Source: Methylophaga sp.
Lineage (GTDB): Bacteria; Pseudomonadota; Gammaproteobacteria; Nitrosococcales; Methylophagaceae
Reading direction: 5' to 3'
Assembly: GCA_002733715.2 (NCBI GenBank)
Contig: NVWQ02000042.1
Coordinates: 1 to 64,000, forward strand
DNA: 64,000 nucleotides
Shown piece by piece: positions 35,128 to 48,432 of this stretch (position 1 is the first letter of the stretch; every line of letters starts with the position of its first letter). Made by a program: the position numbers and the translations under genes. The notes below the pieces were generated by a model. It had not been told where the DNA came from, ran no database searches, and worked only from the letters and a program-made list of their open reading frames with translations.

Positions 35128-35799
35128 TCAACCAATTGATAAGGACAAAATACGACTAATTTGAGCGTTACCAAGCCCCGATTCATCACGCCAAATATTA
35201 TAGGCTTCCTGGACCAGTTTTAAATCACGTTTGCTGTTGGGATGGGTCGTTATAACATCTGCACGGATCATAGCGGCAACGCCATCTCTTGCCAATACAA
35301 AACCATCTTTACCGATAAATCGTAGAAAATACTGACAGGTTTGTTTACCTAACCTTGAACCATTTTTATGTAACAGCTCTAATAAACCAATAAAATCATC
35401 ATCAGGCCACTCTGCAATCATCTTGGCGAAAGAACCATATTGTTCAGATAGTTCAATAATCATTACTGCATTTCGTTGTATGGTATCAATCTTCATGCCA
35501 TTTCTTATAATGCGAGTATCTTGATAAAGCGATTCTAAATCTTCAGGGCTGGTCATATTGCAACGAGCAATATTAAAACGCCAAAACGCTTCTTCAAAGC
35601 CAGCCCATTTATGATCGATAATTTTCCAAATAAATCCTGCTTTAAATATAGCCCTAGTCATTTCAGCTAAGTAACGATCGTGGGGGACGGTAGATAGTTC
35701 AGCCGCTGTTTTTATACCTGTTGATAAAAGGGATATGAGCTGTTCCTCACCTCCTTTCCGTTCTAATGCGCGTTGATAAATTACTGAAAACTTTTGCAT
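35128..35799 (-). CDS. DNA-3-methyladenine glycosylase I family protein
   Basis: 223-aa helical protein of the Tag superfamily (base-excision removal of 3-methyladenine). Blocks that fit are the N-terminal SVIYQRALERKGGEEQL, AIFKAGFIWKIIDHKWAGFEEAFWRFN and the C-terminal GKDGFVLARDGVAAMIRADV. The zinc-binding Cys/His set of E. coli Tag (a Cys near residue 4 and a CxxH near the end) is not seen, so it belongs to a divergent branch and activity is not certain. It lies downstream of the oxidoreductase gene, 22 bp away on the same strand. Confidence 0.78.
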   Translation of the reverse strand: MQKFSVIYQRALERKGGEEQLISLLSTGIKTAAELSTVPHDRYLAEMTRAIFKAGFIWKIIDHKWAGFEEAFWRFNIARCNMTSPEDLESLYQDTRIIRNGMKIDTIQRNAVMIIELSEQYGSFAKMIAEWPDDDFIGLLELLHKNGSRLGKQTCQYFLRFIGKDGFVLARDGVAAMIRADVITTHPNSKRDLKLVQEAYNIWRDESGLGNAQISRILSLSIG

Positions 35800-35821
35800 A
35801 AAATTTTAAATAAACTAGTTG

Positions 35822-36910
35822 TTAGGTAGAGGCATCTACAAGACTTGGATAATCAGTATAACCTTTAGAGTCACCCCCATAGAAAGTATCTGGATCAGCA
35901 GGGTTAAGTGGTGCACCTTGTTTAATTTTTTCTGGTAGATCTGGATTTGCGATAAATGGTGCACCAAAAGCAACAAAATCACTTTGATTGCTGTCTAGGC
36001 TCTGTTCAGCTAACTGTCCGGTGTAGCCGCCATTAGCTATGTAGGCCCCGTTAAAGATTCGGCGCAATTCATAGAAATCAAAATCTTCAGAAGCATCATC
36101 GCCAAATCGTTCTACGACATGTAAATAAGCGAGGTTAAATTGATTTAATTTGTCGACAAGATAGTTATATAAAGCTTGGGGATTTGTTTCAGACATTGAA
36201 TTGAATGTGCCCGTAGGCGAGATGCGAATCCCAACACGGCTTCCTCCCCATACATCAATTACAACTTGAACAACTTCCAATACTAAGCGTGTACGGTTTT
36301 CAATGCTACCACCGTAAATATCGTTACGTTTATTAGTACCATCTTTTAGAAATTGATCTAGTAGATAACCATTGGCAGCATGGATCTCAACGCCGTCAAA
36401 ACCAGCTTGTTTGGCATTAATAGCAGCTTGTTTATATTGCTCAACAATACTTGGGATTTCATTTAGTTCTAATGCACGTGGAACTTCAAAATCCAACATC
36501 CCTTGTTCAGTAAATGCTTGACCTTCTACTGCAATGGCTGAAGGGGCAACAGGAAGCGCATTATCAACTTGTATTGCTGAATGTGACACTCGGCCGACAT
36601 GCCATAACTGCATAAAAATATGAGAATTCTCAGAATGAACAGCATCAGTGATTTTTCCCCACCCTTGGATTTGCTCTGCTGAGTGAATGCCCGGAGTGAA
36701 GGCGTAACCCTTACCCTGAGGAGATATTTGCGTGGCTTCGGTGATTATTAAGGCTGCTGACGATCGTTGTTTATAATATTCAGCATTAAGAGCATTGGGT
36801 ATATCACCTGGTTGAGATGAGCGGCATCGAGTTAAGGGCGCCATAACAATTCGGTGTGGTAGATCGAGATCACCTAATGTTTTTTCACTGAAAAGAGTTT
36901 TAAAGTTCAT
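35822..36910 (-). CDS. nemA: Old Yellow Enzyme-family alkene reductase (NemA-like)
   Basis: 362-aa FMN TIM-barrel enzyme that reduces activated C=C bonds (enones, N-ethylmaleimide) with NAD(P)H. Family motifs are MAPLTRCRS, LWHVGRVSH, the active-site HAANGYLLDQFLKDGTNKR and YGGSIENRTRL. The start is ATG 36910 with AAGGAT upstream. An ATG at 36931 would carry that site inside the gene. An HxlR regulator is transcribed divergently, a common pairing for inducible electrophile-response oxidoreductases. This context supports a detoxification role. Confidence 0.93.
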   Translation of the reverse strand: MNFKTLFSEKTLGDLDLPHRIVMAPLTRCRSSQPGDIPNALNAEYYKQRSSAALIITEATQISPQGKGYAFTPGIHSAEQIQGWGKITDAVHSENSHIFMQLWHVGRVSHSAIQVDNALPVAPSAIAVEGQAFTEQGMLDFEVPRALELNEIPSIVEQYKQAAINAKQAGFDGVEIHAANGYLLDQFLKDGTNKRNDIYGGSIENRTRLVLEVVQVVIDVWGGSRVGIRISPTGTFNSMSETNPQALYNYLVDKLNQFNLAYLHVVERFGDDASEDFDFYELRRIFNGAYIANGGYTGQLAEQSLDSNQSDFVAFGAPFIANPDLPEKIKQGAPLNPADPDTFYGGDSKGYTDYPSLVDAST

Positions 36911-37065
36911 CGTTATATCCTTAATATTCATTACGCTAGAAGGTAAGTATAAAAAACACTTATTGTTTATAATTGATATTTAGTATACATTTGTAACTAT
37001 AAGGCTTAAATTGATGTAATAACAAGTACGTACGAATTTGATAGTTAGTTTCACTGAGGTGCCTA

Positions 37066-37449
37066 ATGGCGGATTCAAAGGCTCTAAGAGCAAAAAATAA
37101 TTTAAAAAAAGAATCAGCGATGACAGAATGTACTGATATGCACAGCTGTCCTGTTGCTACTGCGATTGATGTCATTGGTGGAAAATGGAAAGTGATTATT
37201 CTTTATCAATTACGAGGTAAAACACTTCGTTTTGGTGAATTAAAACGCAGTATTCCTAGAATTAGCCAGAAAATGCTGACTCATCAGTTGCGTGAGTTAG
37301 AAACTGATAAATTGATTACACGGCAGGTTTACGCCGAAGTACCTCCAAAAGTGGAATACACATCGACTGATTTAGCAGAAAAACTTAATCCAGCACTGGA
37401 TTTATTGTGTGAGTGGGGCGGTGAATACCAAAAAGTGCATCAAGCCTGA
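37066..37449 (+). CDS. HxlR-family redox/electrophile-type regulator
   Basis: 127-aa winged-helix regulator. The recognition core is CPVATAIDVIGGKWKVIILYQL, LRFGELKRSIPRISQKMLTHQLRELE. Cysteines at about 22 and 28 (ECTDMHSC) lie just before the helix, where HxlR members such as HypR sense thiol stress. ATG 37066 follows GAGGTG. Divergent from nemA, which is its probable target. The 155-bp shared gap holds an imperfect dyad (36981-37001, TAGTATACA..GTAACTATA) and a GTACGTAC palindrome at 37026-37033 as possible operator sites. Confidence 0.93.
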   Translation: MADSKALRAKNNLKKESAMTECTDMHSCPVATAIDVIGGKWKVIILYQLRGKTLRFGELKRSIPRISQKMLTHQLRELETDKLITRQVYAEVPPKVEYTSTDLAEKLNPALDLLCEWGGEYQKVHQA

Positions 37450-37481
37450 GTTTAATAGTTTGGTTCAAGCTCTTTAATTAT

Positions 37482-37706
37482 CTAACTAAATCTTAAGATG
37501 AACGCCGTTTCATCTTCATTAAAGTGAGTAATACAGTCGTTACAAATGCAAACTTTATCTTGCAGTTCTTGTGGCAATAAGTCGCGTAATAGTTGCGGTA
37601 CTTTTACATTATTGCACCAGCATGATGTTGTCGTATTTGCTGTGCACGAGTTTTGTGATTGGCAAAACGGACAGACTGATTCATCTAACGATTTCTTCAC
37701 GACCAT
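37482..37706 (-). CDS. Cysteine-rich CWC protein
   Basis: 74 aa with ordered cysteines: VCPFCQSQNSC, SCWCNNV (the CWC motif) and VCICNDCITHF, which probably bind zinc. This small family has no assigned function. It ends 32 bp from the convergent HxlR stop, and aroE lies 12 bp upstream on the same strand, so it is probably the last gene of a hemB-aroE-CWC transcript. Confidence 0.88.
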   Translation of the reverse strand: MVVKKSLDESVCPFCQSQNSCTANTTTSCWCNNVKVPQLLRDLLPQELQDKVCICNDCITHFNEDETAFILRFS

Positions 37707-37718
37707 TGGTTTTTTATT

Positions 37719-39547
<1,829 letters not shown>

Positions 39548-39656
39548 TTAGTCCTTAAATACGGCAATATTCTTTAAATAATACCTTAATTATTAACATT
39601 TGTTATATTTCAGCCGAAACCATTAGAGTAATAAGTCACTAAGGCACAGACATATA

Positions 39657-40469
39657 ATGAAAAGTCGGATCGGTATGGTGCAGATGAATTCGTCTGACCA
39701 GCTAGCAGAAAATTTAGCATATTCATTGGAGAAAATTCAGCAAGCAGCTGATGATGGCGTTGACCTTTTGGCATTTCCTGAAACATTTTTATATGTAGGG
39801 CGCGATCACGAACAAAAGCATCGGGTAGCAGAGCCAATAGAGGGTGAGATTGTTCAGACTTTTCAGGAATATGCTTCTAAATATAACTTATCTATCTTAT
39901 TAGGTAGTATTTACGAAAAAACAGCAGAAGATAGCGAACGTCTATATAACACTTCAGTCCTAATCAATCGTCAAGGTGAGTTAAACGGCGTATATCGTAA
40001 AATTCATATGTGTGATGCGCCTTCATTAGGTTATAACGAATCGGATGGTATTAAACCGGGCGATACACCGGTTGTGGTTGACCATGAAGTAGGAAAGTTA
40101 GGTCTAACTATTTGTTACGATTTACGTTTTCCTGAATTATTTCGTCATATGACAACACAAGGTGCTCAAATAGTATTTGTACCGGCAGCATTTTTTCTCT
40201 ACACCGGCAAACATCATTGGTTGCCATTATTAATTGCTAGAGCAATAGAAAACCAAGTGTATATTGTGGCACCTAATCAATGGGGTGAGCACTATGATGG
40301 CCGAGTTTCTTATGGCAGCAGTGTGATTATCGACCCGTGGGGTAGTGTTATTTGCTGTGCATCGGAACGCGCAGAAATGGTTTCAGCTGTTATAGATTTA
40401 GATTATTTAGATGAAGTCAGAGCTAATATGCCGCTACTTAATCATGGTCGACCAGAGCTATACAAATAA
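39657..40469 (+). CDS. Carbon-nitrogen hydrolase (nitrilase superfamily)
   Basis: 270-aa amidase with the Glu-Lys-Cys triad visible: E in AFPETFLYVGRD, K in VYRKIHMCD and C in LTICYDLRFPELFR. It resembles the Nit1/Nit2 branch that hydrolyses deaminated glutathione or omega-amides, but the exact substrate cannot be fixed by reading. It stands alone between the divergent hemB and carA. In many gammaproteobacteria this gene accompanies tldD or rng, which are not here. Confidence 0.88.
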   Translation: MKSRIGMVQMNSSDQLAENLAYSLEKIQQAADDGVDLLAFPETFLYVGRDHEQKHRVAEPIEGEIVQTFQEYASKYNLSILLGSIYEKTAEDSERLYNTSVLINRQGELNGVYRKIHMCDAPSLGYNESDGIKPGDTPVVVDHEVGKLGLTICYDLRFPELFRHMTTQGAQIVFVPAAFFLYTGKHHWLPLLIARAIENQVYIVAPNQWGEHYDGRVSYGSSVIIDPWGSVICCASERAEMVSAVIDLDYLDEVRANMPLLNHGRPELYK

Positions 40470-40588
40470 GACTTAAAATTTATATTTTCACATAGACTAA
40501 TGACCTACTTTTAAGATAAAATTACGAGGATTTTGTGTGGGAAGGGCGTTCAGCTTTTTCCTTTATTTTTATCTGGTGGAGGTTTCCC

Positions 40589-41713
40589 TTGCGAACTAGT
40601 GCATTACTCGCGCTTGAAGATGGTACGGTCTATCACGGCGAATCAATTGGTGCCATTGGGCAATCGGTTGGTGAAGTCGTGTTTAATACGGCAATGACTG
40701 GCTACCAGGAAATTTTGACTGACCCTTCATATTGTCGCCAAATTGTCACCCTTACTTATCCGCATATTGGTAACGTTGGGGTGAATACTGAAGATGAAGA
40801 ATCAAATAATATCTATGCGAGTGGATTAATTATTCGCGACTTATCACCTGTTGTCAGCAACTGGCGTAGTGAGGAAGCTTTAGATAGTTATTTAGAGCGT
40901 CATAATGTGGTTGGTTTAGCAGGTATTGATACCCGTGCCTTAACACGCCGATTGAGAGATAAGGGTGCGATGAAAGGCTGTATCGTTGCCGGTGATAATA
41001 TCGATATAGATGCAGCAATTGCCGCAGCGAAAGCATTCGATGGCCTTAAAGGCATGGACTTAGCGAAAGTTGTAACAACAGAAACATCTTACGAATGGGA
41101 TAAATCATGCTGGCATCTGTCGGGAGAGTCTCAAGCAGTAGCAGAACGTTTCCATGTGGTTGCTTATGATTTTGGTGCCAAGAGCAATATCTTACGCATG
41201 TTGGTTGAGCGCGGTTGTCGTTTAACGGTGGTGCCTGCTCAAACATCTGCTGAAGATGTATTGGCATTGAATCCGGATGGTGTGTTTTTATCAAATGGGC
41301 CGGGTGATCCTGAACCGTGTACCTACGCAATTGAAGCTATTCAATCCTTGCTTGAAAAAGAACTACCGATTTTTGGTATTTGTTTAGGGCATCAATTATT
41401 GGCATTAGCCTGTGGTGCAAAAACAGTCAAAATGAAGTTTGGTCATCATGGTGCCAATCATCCAGTGCAAGAAAAATTAGATGGTTTGGTGATGATTACC
41501 AGCCAAAACCATGGTTTTTCAGTTGATGAAGATTCATTGCCAGACACGTTAGAAGCAACGCATGTGTCGCTGTTCGATGGTTCTCTGCAAGCTATCCATC
41601 ATAAAACCAAACCTGCATTTAGTTTCCAAGGGCATCCAGAAGCAAGCCCTGGGCCACAAGATGCAGCTCCATTATTTGATCATTTTATTGACTTACTTGA
41701 ACAGGCTAAATAA
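40589..41713 (+). CDS. carA: Carbamoyl-phosphate synthase small subunit
   Basis: 374 aa. The glutaminase subunit feeds ammonia to CarB for arginine and pyrimidine synthesis. The start is a TTG at 40589 with GGTGGAGG just before it. The longer frame from 40535 adds a non-homologous leader. The N-terminal domain begins [18 protein letters not shown]. The class-I glutamine amidotransferase triad has C in [16 protein letters not shown] and H/E in [11 protein letters not shown]. carB follows after 6 bp. Confidence 0.97.
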   Translation: MRTSALLALEDGTVYHGESIGAIGQSVGEVVFNTAMTGYQEILTDPSYCRQIVTLTYPHIGNVGVNTEDEESNNIYASGLIIRDLSPVVSNWRSEEALDSYLERHNVVGLAGIDTRALTRRLRDKGAMKGCIVAGDNIDIDAAIAAAKAFDGLKGMDLAKVVTTETSYEWDKSCWHLSGESQAVAERFHVVAYDFGAKSNILRMLVERGCRLTVVPAQTSAEDVLALNPDGVFLSNGPGDPEPCTYAIEAIQSLLEKELPIFGICLGHQLLALACGAKTVKMKFGHHGANHPVQEKLDGLVMITSQNHGFSVDEDSLPDTLEATHVSLFDGSLQAIHHKTKPAFSFQGHPEASPGPQDAAPLFDHFIDLLEQAK

Positions 41714-41719
41714 ACCAAG

Positions 41720-44700
41720 ATGGCAAAACGTACTGATATTAAAACGATTCTGATTCTTGGTGCTGGTCCAATTGTAATTGGGCAAGCCTGTGAGTTTGAT
41801 TATTCTGGTGCTCAAGCGTGTAAGGCGTTACGAGAAGAAGGTTATCGTGTTGTGCTGGTGAATTCTAATCCAGCGACGATTATGACTGATCCTAATATGG
41901 CGGATGCTACTTATATTGAGCCAGTAACATGGCAGGCAGTGAGTAAAGTTATTGAGAAAGAGCGTCCTGATGCAATTCTACCGACAATGGGCGGCCAAAC
42001 AGCATTGAACTGTGCATTAGATCTTGAACGTGAAGGTGTGTTGGAAAAGTTCGGCGTTGAGATGATTGGTGCCGATAGTGAGGCCATCAATAAAGCCGAA
42101 GATCGTGATTTATTCCGTAAGGCAATGACTAAGATCGGTTTGGATATGCCTAAATCAGCAATTGCTCATACCTTAGAAGAGGCCTTAGAAGTTCAAAAAC
42201 AATTTGGTTATCCTACTATCATCCGTCCATCATTTACCATGGGTGGCAGTGGAGGTGGTATTGCCGACAATAAAGAAGATTTTATTGATATCTGCCAACG
42301 TGGTTTATATTTGAGTCCAACATCTGAATTATTGATTGAAGAATCAATTATCGGTTGGAAAGAATACGAAATGGAAGTGGTGCGAGATCGTAAAGATAAC
42401 TGCATCATCATCTGTTCAATTGAAAACTTTGATCCTATGGGCGTGCATACCGGTGATTCAATTACCGTTGCACCTGCTCAAACACTGACGGATAAAGAAT
42501 ATCAAATTATGCGTAACGCCTCGCTGGCGGTATTGCGTGAAATCGGTGTTGATACTGGTGGTTCGAATGTTCAATTTGCTGTTCATCCTGAAACGGGTCG
42601 ATTGATTATTATTGAAATGAACCCGCGTGTTTCTCGATCATCTGCACTGGCATCGAAAGCGACAGGTTTTCCTATTGCTAAAGTAGCGGCTAAATTGGCA
42701 GTCGGTTATACGCTTGATGAGTTACAAAATGAAATCACTGGTGGTGCAACACCAGCTTCATTTGAACCCACAATTGATTATGTTGTTACCAAGATCCCTC
42801 GTTTTACATTCGAGAAATTCCCACAAGCTGATAACCGTTTAAGCACACAGATGAAATCAGTGGGTGAAGTAATGGCAATTGGTCGTAACTTCCAAGAATC
42901 ATTACAAAAAGCATTACGGGGTTTAGAAATTGACCGTGATGGCTTGACTGAAATCACTGATTTAACCGCTGATGATGTGGCTGATACCTTACGTCGTGAG
43001 TTACGCCTGCCAGGTTCTGATCGCCTTTGGTATGTGGCTGATGCCTTCCGTTATGGCTTTAGTTATGATGAAATTCAACAGCTGACTAAGATTGATCCTT
43101 GGTTCTTAGTTCAGGTTCAAGAAATTGTTGAAATTGAGAATGATCTAAAAGATCATTCATTAGCATCAATTGATGAATTAGAAATGCGAGCATTGAAACG
43201 TAAAGGTTTTGCTGATTCACGCATGGCTAAGTTACTGCAAAAAACAGAAAAACAAGTTCGCCAACATCGCCGTGATTTAAATGTTCGCCCAGTCTATAAA
43301 CGTGTTGATACCTGTGCCGCTGAGTTTGCTAGTGATACCGCGTATATGTATTCAACCTATGAGCAAGAATGTGAAGCCAACCCGACTGATCGTGACAAGA
43401 TCATGATCTTGGGCGGTGGACCTAATCGTATCGGTCAAGGTATTGAGTTTGATTACTGTTGTGTACATGCGGCATTAGCATTGCGTGAAGATGGTTATGA
43501 AACCATTATGGTTAACTGTAATCCTGAAACGGTTTCAACCGATTACGACACCTCAGATCGTTTGTATTTTGAGTCAGTAACACTTGAAGATGTTTTAGAA
43601 ATTGTTGCTTTAGAAAAGCCTAAAGGCGTGATTGTGCAGTATGGTGGTCAAACGCCATTGAAATTAGCGCGTGCTTTAGAAGCTGAAGGCGTGCCTATTA
43701 TTGGTACATCACCTGATGCAATTGATCATGCAGAAGATAGAGAACGTTTCCAACAAATGGTCGAAAAATTAGGCTTATTACAACCGCCTAATCGTCTTGC
43801 TTTTTCAGCAGATTCTGCTGCATCACTAGCCAGTGAAATCGGTTATCCGCTGGTGGTTCGCCCGTCTTATGTATTAGGTGGTCGCGGTATGGAGATCGTT
43901 TATAACGAAGAAGAATTGAATCGTTATATGAAAACAGCGATCTCAGTTTCAAATGATTCACCGGTACTATTAGATCGTTTTTTAGATGATGCGATTGAAG
44001 TCGATGTTGATGCCATTTGTGATGGTAAAGACGTCTTAATCGGTGGCATTATGGAACATATTGAACAAGCAGGTGTTCACTCCGGTGACTCAGCCTGTGC
44101 ATTACCTTCATACAGTTTAAGTGAAGAAATTCAAGATCGTATGCGTGAGCAAGTACGTTTAATGGCATTAGAATTAGGTGTGGTCGGATTGATGAATACG
44201 CAATTTGCGATTCAAGGCGATAAGATTTTCCTACTTGAAGTTAATCCACGTGCATCACGTACTGTACCTTATGTCTCTAAAGCGACTGGTGTGCCATTAG
44301 CTAAAGTGGCTGCTCGTTGTATGGCAGGAAAAAGCCTAGTTGAACAAGGTGTAACTGAAGAAGTGATTCCAGAATATTACTCTGTGAAAGAAGCAGTATT
44401 CCCGTTCATTAAATTCCAAGGTGTTGATCCTATTTTGGGCCCTGAAATGAAATCAACCGGTGAAGTGATGGGCGTAGGCCGTACCTTTGGTGAAGCATTT
44501 GCTAAATCACAACTAGCTGCATCTGTTGTATTGCCGACAGGTGGTAAGGCATTTATTAGTGTGCGTGGTGTTGATAAAGCCGCAATTAGTGCAATTGCCA
44601 AAGATTTGATCGATTTAGGATTTACCTTATTAGCAACACGAGGCACTCAGAAAGTGCTGAATGATGCTGGAGTAGCATGTGAACACGTTAATAAAGTAGC

Positions 44701-44938
44701 TGAAGGTCAGCCACATATTGTGGATATGATTAAAAATGAAGAAATCAGCTTGATTGTGAATACTACCGAGGGGCGCCAGTCTGTAGCTGATTCGACAGAA
44801 ATTCGTCGTGCGGCGCTACAACACCAAGTGAATTACACAACAACATTGGCCGCTGCACGTGCAACGTGCCAAGCATTAAATAGTAAAGACATTGACACCG
44901 TTAATTGTCTACAAACGTTACATGGAGAGCTAAACTAA
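41720..44938 (+). CDS. carB: Carbamoyl-phosphate synthase large subunit
   Basis: 1072 aa, standard length. Two homologous ATP-grasp halves (first about 1-400, second about 555-935; [20 protein letters not shown] and [19 protein letters not shown]) are joined by an oligomerisation region. A methylglyoxal-synthase-like allosteric domain follows (about 935-1072, [18 protein letters not shown]). It combines bicarbonate, ammonia and two ATP into carbamoyl phosphate. Its TAA overlaps the greA ATG. Complete. Confidence 0.98.
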   Translation: MAKRTDIKTILILGAGPIVIGQACEFDYSGAQACKALREEGYRVVLVNSNPATIMTDPNMADATYIEPVTWQAVSKVIEKERPDAILPTMGGQTALNCALDLEREGVLEKFGVEMIGADSEAINKAEDRDLFRKAMTKIGLDMPKSAIAHTLEEALEVQKQFGYPTIIRPSFTMGGSGGGIADNKEDFIDICQRGLYLSPTSELLIEESIIGWKEYEMEVVRDRKDNCIIICSIENFDPMGVHTGDSITVAPAQTLTDKEYQIMRNASLAVLREIGVDTGGSNVQFAVHPETGRLIIIEMNPRVSRSSALASKATGFPIAKVAAKLAVGYTLDELQNEITGGATPASFEPTIDYVVTKIPRFTFEKFPQADNRLSTQMKSVGEVMAIGRNFQESLQKALRGLEIDRDGLTEITDLTADDVADTLRRELRLPGSDRLWYVADAFRYGFSYDEIQQLTKIDPWFLVQVQEIVEIENDLKDHSLASIDELEMRALKRKGFADSRMAKLLQKTEKQVRQHRRDLNVRPVYKRVDTCAAEFASDTAYMYSTYEQECEANPTDRDKIMILGGGPNRIGQGIEFDYCCVHAALALREDGYETIMVNCNPETVSTDYDTSDRLYFESVTLEDVLEIVALEKPKGVIVQYGGQTPLKLARALEAEGVPIIGTSPDAIDHAEDRERFQQMVEKLGLLQPPNRLAFSADSAASLASEIGYPLVVRPSYVLGGRGMEIVYNEEELNRYMKTAISVSNDSPVLLDRFLDDAIEVDVDAICDGKDVLIGGIMEHIEQAGVHSGDSACALPSYSLSEEIQDRMREQVRLMALELGVVGLMNTQFAIQGDKIFLLEVNPRASRTVPYVSKATGVPLAKVAARCMAGKSLVEQGVTEEVIPEYYSVKEAVFPFIKFQGVDPILGPEMKSTGEVMGVGRTFGEAFAKSQLAASVVLPTGGKAFISVRGVDKAAISAIAKDLIDLGFTLLATRGTQKVLNDAGVACEHVNKVAEGQPHIVDMIKNEEISLIVNTTEGRQSVADSTEIRRAALQHQVNYTTTLAAARATCQALNSKDIDTVNCLQTLHGELN

Positions 44939-45414
44939 TGGCAGTGCCAATTACCTTATTAGGTTCAGATGAACTTAAAGATGAATTAAACCAATTAAAA
45001 TTTACCGCGCGTCCTGAAGTGGTTGCTGCGATTGCTGAAGCAAGAGCGCATGGTGATTTAAAAGAAAATGCTGAATACCATGCGGCAAAAGAGCAACAAA
45101 GTTTTATTGAAGGCCGAATTCAAGAGCTTGAAGGTGTGATGTCAAATGCTCAAATTATCGATCCTGCTTCATTGCCACAAGATGGCCGTGTTGTTTTTGG
45201 GGTGACGGTTGAACTACTTAATATCGATAATGATGATGAAGTGACTTATCAGATTGTAGGCGATTATGAATCTGATATTAAGAAAAACCGCATTTCTATT
45301 TCATCGCCTATTGCTCGTGCCTTAATTGGAAAAGAGGTTGATGATTTGGCGATAGTGAAAGCGCCTAGTGGCGATATTGAATATGAGATTGTTGCTATTA
45401 AATATGATAGCTAA
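44938..45414 (+). CDS. greA: Transcription elongation factor GreA
   Basis: 158 aa. The coiled coil that enters the polymerase channel carries the acidic tip in [17 protein letters not shown]. The C-terminal FKBP-like domain has [18 protein letters not shown]. It rescues backtracked RNA polymerase. The ATG at 44938 uses the last base of the carB stop, so carAB-greA are co-translated. A frame from 44905 lies inside carB. Confidence 0.97.
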   Translation: MAVPITLLGSDELKDELNQLKFTARPEVVAAIAEARAHGDLKENAEYHAAKEQQSFIEGRIQELEGVMSNAQIIDPASLPQDGRVVFGVTVELLNIDNDDEVTYQIVGDYESDIKKNRISISSPIARALIGKEVDDLAIVKAPSGDIEYEIVAIKYDS

Positions 45415-45853
45415 TCTGATATCTGAACGTTTACTGCTGACGTTATGGGTGGGTAGTTTACTAGCGATAGGTTATCTTGCTGTTCCCATGGCTTTCGCTA
45501 CATTAGGCGATGTGACCTTAGCAGGAGATTATGCAGGAAAGTTGTTTTCAGCTGTGAATCTATTAGGTTTAGGTTGTGGCATAGTATTACTGTTAAGTAA
45601 ATTTATTGCTCATGGCAAACAAACAATTACATTATGGCGTTTTTGGGTATTGCTATTAATGGTATTGCTTACCTTAGTATTTAGTTGTTATTTACAACCT
45701 GAAATAGCTGAAATTAAACAATTAACGTCACAAGGTGATGATGCTATTCTCGAACGGTTTGACTTGTTTCACGTTATTAGCCGAAATCTATATATGGTAC
45801 TAAGCTTATTAGGTATAGTGCTTGTTATCAGTAGTGATGAGGTTGAAGCGTAG
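45404..45853 (+). CDS. DUF4149-type membrane protein
   Basis: 149 aa from ATG 45404, overlapping the end of greA by 11 bp. Four hydrophobic helices: [52 protein letters not shown] and [15 protein letters not shown]. The [16 protein letters not shown] end matches DUF4149 proteins, which commonly lie between greA and rlmE. Function is unknown. A 2-bp gap to rlmE indicates one operon. Confidence 0.8.
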   Translation: MIANLISERLLLTLWVGSLLAIGYLAVPMAFATLGDVTLAGDYAGKLFSAVNLLGLGCGIVLLLSKFIAHGKQTITLWRFWVLLLMVLLTLVFSCYLQPEIAEIKQLTSQGDDAILERFDLFHVISRNLYMVLSLLGIVLVISSDEVEA

Positions 45854-45855
45854 AG

Positions 45856-46473
45856 ATGGCACGAAGCAAATCTAGTAATGATTGGATGAAAGAGCATTTT
45901 GATGATCATTATGTCAAATTGGCTCAAAAAGCAGGCTATCGTTCACGATCAACATTCAAATTAGAAGAAGTCGATAAAAAAGATAAGTTAATTCGTCCAG
46001 GTATGGTTGTTGTGGATTTAGGTTCTGCTCCTGGCGGTTGGTCTGATTATGCCTTACGTAAAATGGGAGATAAAGGTACTATCGTTGCCTTAGACATTCT
46101 ACCCATGACACCTTTATCTGGCGTACACTTCATTGAAGGTGATTTTAGAGAAGATTCGGTACTCGAGGAACTCAATGATATTATCAATGGTCAACAAATA
46201 GACCTTGTATTATCAGACATGGCACCCAATATAACAGGGGTGAGTTCAATTGATCAGCCTAGTAGTATGTATTTGGTTGAATTAGCATTGGATTTTGCTT
46301 TGACCAATTTAAGCAAGCAAGGCAATTTTTTAGTTAAAGTATTTCAAGGCGCAGGCTTTGAACAGTATATGAAGGCAATGCGAGATGGCTTCCAAAAAGT
46401 CATTACACGCAAGCCAGATGCCTCACGACCACGAAGCCGTGAAGTATATTTATTAGGCAAAGGCCTAAAATAG
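45856..46473 (+). CDS. rlmE: 23S rRNA (uridine-2552-2'-O)-methyltransferase RlmE
   Basis: 205-aa FtsJ-type SAM methyltransferase, made after heat shock in E. coli, acting on the 50S A-loop. The start [20 protein letters not shown] leads to the catalytic K-D-K-E tetrad: K in [16 protein letters not shown] in [10 protein letters not shown] in FLVKVFQG and E in [11 protein letters not shown]. The SAM loop is [12 protein letters not shown]. ftsH follows 27 bp later, the conserved pair. Confidence 0.97.
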   Translation: MARSKSSNDWMKEHFDDHYVKLAQKAGYRSRSTFKLEEVDKKDKLIRPGMVVVDLGSAPGGWSDYALRKMGDKGTIVALDILPMTPLSGVHFIEGDFREDSVLEELNDIINGQQIDLVLSDMAPNITGVSSIDQPSSMYLVELALDFALTNLSKQGNFLVKVFQGAGFEQYMKAMRDGFQKVITRKPDASRPRSREVYLLGKGLK

Positions 46474-46500
46474 TTAATAACGTTACAGAGGTAAGACACG

Positions 46501-48420
46501 TTGAATGACATGATGAAAAACATCCTTCTTTGGGTAGTGGTTGCTATTGTACTAATGCAGGTTTTTAGTGCTTTTGGCCCGCAAGCAGTTGATGAAACTG
46601 AGCTTGATTATTCAACCTTTATCGCGAATGTGAAAGATGGTGGAATATCAGAGGTTCATATTCAAGGTAGAACGATTACAGGCACCTTGATTGATGGCAA
46701 AGAATTTACCACATATAGCCCAGACTATGATCCAGGCTTGATGGGCGATCTAATCAATAATGGCGTCACCATTAAAGCTGAACCTGTAGAACAAACCAGC
46801 CTATTAATGCAGATCTTTATTTCTTGGTTCCCAATGTTGCTTTTGGTGGGTGTATGGGTATTTTTCATGCGTCAAATGAATGGTGGCGGTGGCGGTAAAA
46901 ACCCGATGTCATTTGGTAAAAGTAAAGCAAAAATGCTAAGTGAAGATCAAGTGAAAATCACTTTTAAAGATGTAGCGGGCGTAGAAGAAGCAAAAGCAGA
47001 AGTAGAAGAACTCGTTGAGTTCTTACGTGAGCCTGCAAAATTTCAAAAGTTAGGGGGTAAAATTCCGCGAGGTATTTTGTTAGTAGGCTCTCCAGGTACG
47101 GGTAAAACCTTATTAGCTAAAGCAATTGCCGGTGAGGCAAAAGTACCCTTCTTTACCATCTCAGGTTCAGACTTTGTAGAAATGTTTGTGGGTGTCGGTG
47201 CATCACGCGTACGTGATATGTTTGAACAAGCTAAAAAACATGCACCCTGCATTATCTTTATTGATGAGATTGATGCGGTAGGTCGCCATCGTGGTGCCGG
47301 TGTTGGTGGTGGTAACGATGAGCGCGAACAAACATTAAACCAGTTGTTAGTTGAAATGGATGGTTTTGAAGGTAATGAAGGCGTTATTGTTATTGCTGCG
47401 ACTAACCGTCCTGATGTATTAGATCCTGCGTTATTGCGTCCAGGTCGATTTGACCGACAAGTAGTGGTGCCATTGCCTGATATTCGTGGCCGTGAGCAGA
47501 TTTTGAATGTCCACTTAGGCAAGGTTCCTGCAGCGGACGATGTTAAATCTAGCGTTATCGCACGTGGCACACCCGGTTTTTCAGGGGCTGATTTAGCTAA
47601 CTTAGTAAATGAAGCTGCTTTGTTTGCAGCCAGAGAAAATAAACGTCTGGTTGAAATGGAAGATATGGAAAAAGCCAAAGACAAAATCATGATGGGTGCT
47701 GAACGTAAATCAATGGTGATGAGCGAAAAAGAAAAAAGAAATACCGCTTATCACGAGTCAGGTCATGCCATTGTCGGCCGCATAGTGCCCGATCATGATC
47801 CTGTGTATAAAGTCAGTATTATTCCGCGTGGTCGTGCTTTAGGGATCACGATGTTCTTACCCGAAGAAGATAAATACAGCAACAGTAAACGCCAATTAGA
47901 AAGCCAAATGTCTACGCTATACGGTGGTCGCATCGCTGAAGAAATGATTTTGGGTGAAGATGGGGTGACAACCGGTGCATCAAATGATATTCAACGTGCT
48001 ACAGAAATAGCACACAATATGGTGACCAAATGGGGCTTGTCTGACAATATGGGGCCGATGTCCTACGGTGAAGAAGAAGGTGAAATATTCCTTGGTCGTA
48101 GCGTGACACAACATAAGACGGTATCTGATTTGACAGCAAAACAGATCGATGAAGATGTGCGTAAATTAGTGAATCGTAATTATCAACGTGCCGAAAAAAT
48201 CTTGGAAGAGAATATTGATAAATTGCACATCATGACCGATCTATTAATGAAATATGAAACCATTGATAGTGACCAAATTGATGCGATTATGGAAGGACGT
48301 GAGCCGGGCGCGCCGAGAGATTGGACGGATAGTTCTTCTACACCGCCATCATCATCTAATACATCGACAGATTCTGATGCGGATAAAGGTGCGTCATCTG
48401 AGCCAGCAGAACAGTCATAG
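46501..48420 (+). CDS. ftsH: ATP-dependent membrane zinc protease FtsH
   Basis: 639-aa hexameric AAA+ protease. Two membrane helices (about 5-23 and 103-122) flank a periplasmic domain. Walker A is [15 protein letters not shown] (K202; the usual GPPGTGKT has S for the first P), Walker [12 protein letters not shown] and the [22 protein letters not shown]. The protease site is H418ESGH422 plus D in [12 protein letters not shown]. The TTG at 46501, after GAGGTAAG, matches the MSDMAKN start of E. coli FtsH and is preferred to ATG 46510. The tail is serine- and acid-rich. Confidence 0.98.
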   Translation: MNDMMKNILLWVVVAIVLMQVFSAFGPQAVDETELDYSTFIANVKDGGISEVHIQGRTITGTLIDGKEFTTYSPDYDPGLMGDLINNGVTIKAEPVEQTSLLMQIFISWFPMLLLVGVWVFFMRQMNGGGGGKNPMSFGKSKAKMLSEDQVKITFKDVAGVEEAKAEVEELVEFLREPAKFQKLGGKIPRGILLVGSPGTGKTLLAKAIAGEAKVPFFTISGSDFVEMFVGVGASRVRDMFEQAKKHAPCIIFIDEIDAVGRHRGAGVGGGNDEREQTLNQLLVEMDGFEGNEGVIVIAATNRPDVLDPALLRPGRFDRQVVVPLPDIRGREQILNVHLGKVPAADDVKSSVIARGTPGFSGADLANLVNEAALFAARENKRLVEMEDMEKAKDKIMMGAERKSMVMSEKEKRNTAYHESGHAIVGRIVPDHDPVYKVSIIPRGRALGITMFLPEEDKYSNSKRQLESQMSTLYGGRIAEEMILGEDGVTTGASNDIQRATEIAHNMVTKWGLSDNMGPMSYGEEEGEIFLGRSVTQHKTVSDLTAKQIDEDVRKLVNRNYQRAEKILEENIDKLHIMTDLLMKYETIDSDQIDAIMEGREPGAPRDWTDSSSTPPSSSNTSTDSDADKGASSEPAEQS

Positions 48421-48432
48421 TCACTTAGCTAT

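Noticed and set aside
36960-37175. 71-codon minus-strand frame overlapping the HxlR gene start
   Set aside because: It is antisense to a clear family member and has no ribosome site.
47043-47690. 215-codon antisense frame within ftsH
   Set aside because: Shadow of a conserved coding region. Serine/proline-rich composition typical of antisense frames.
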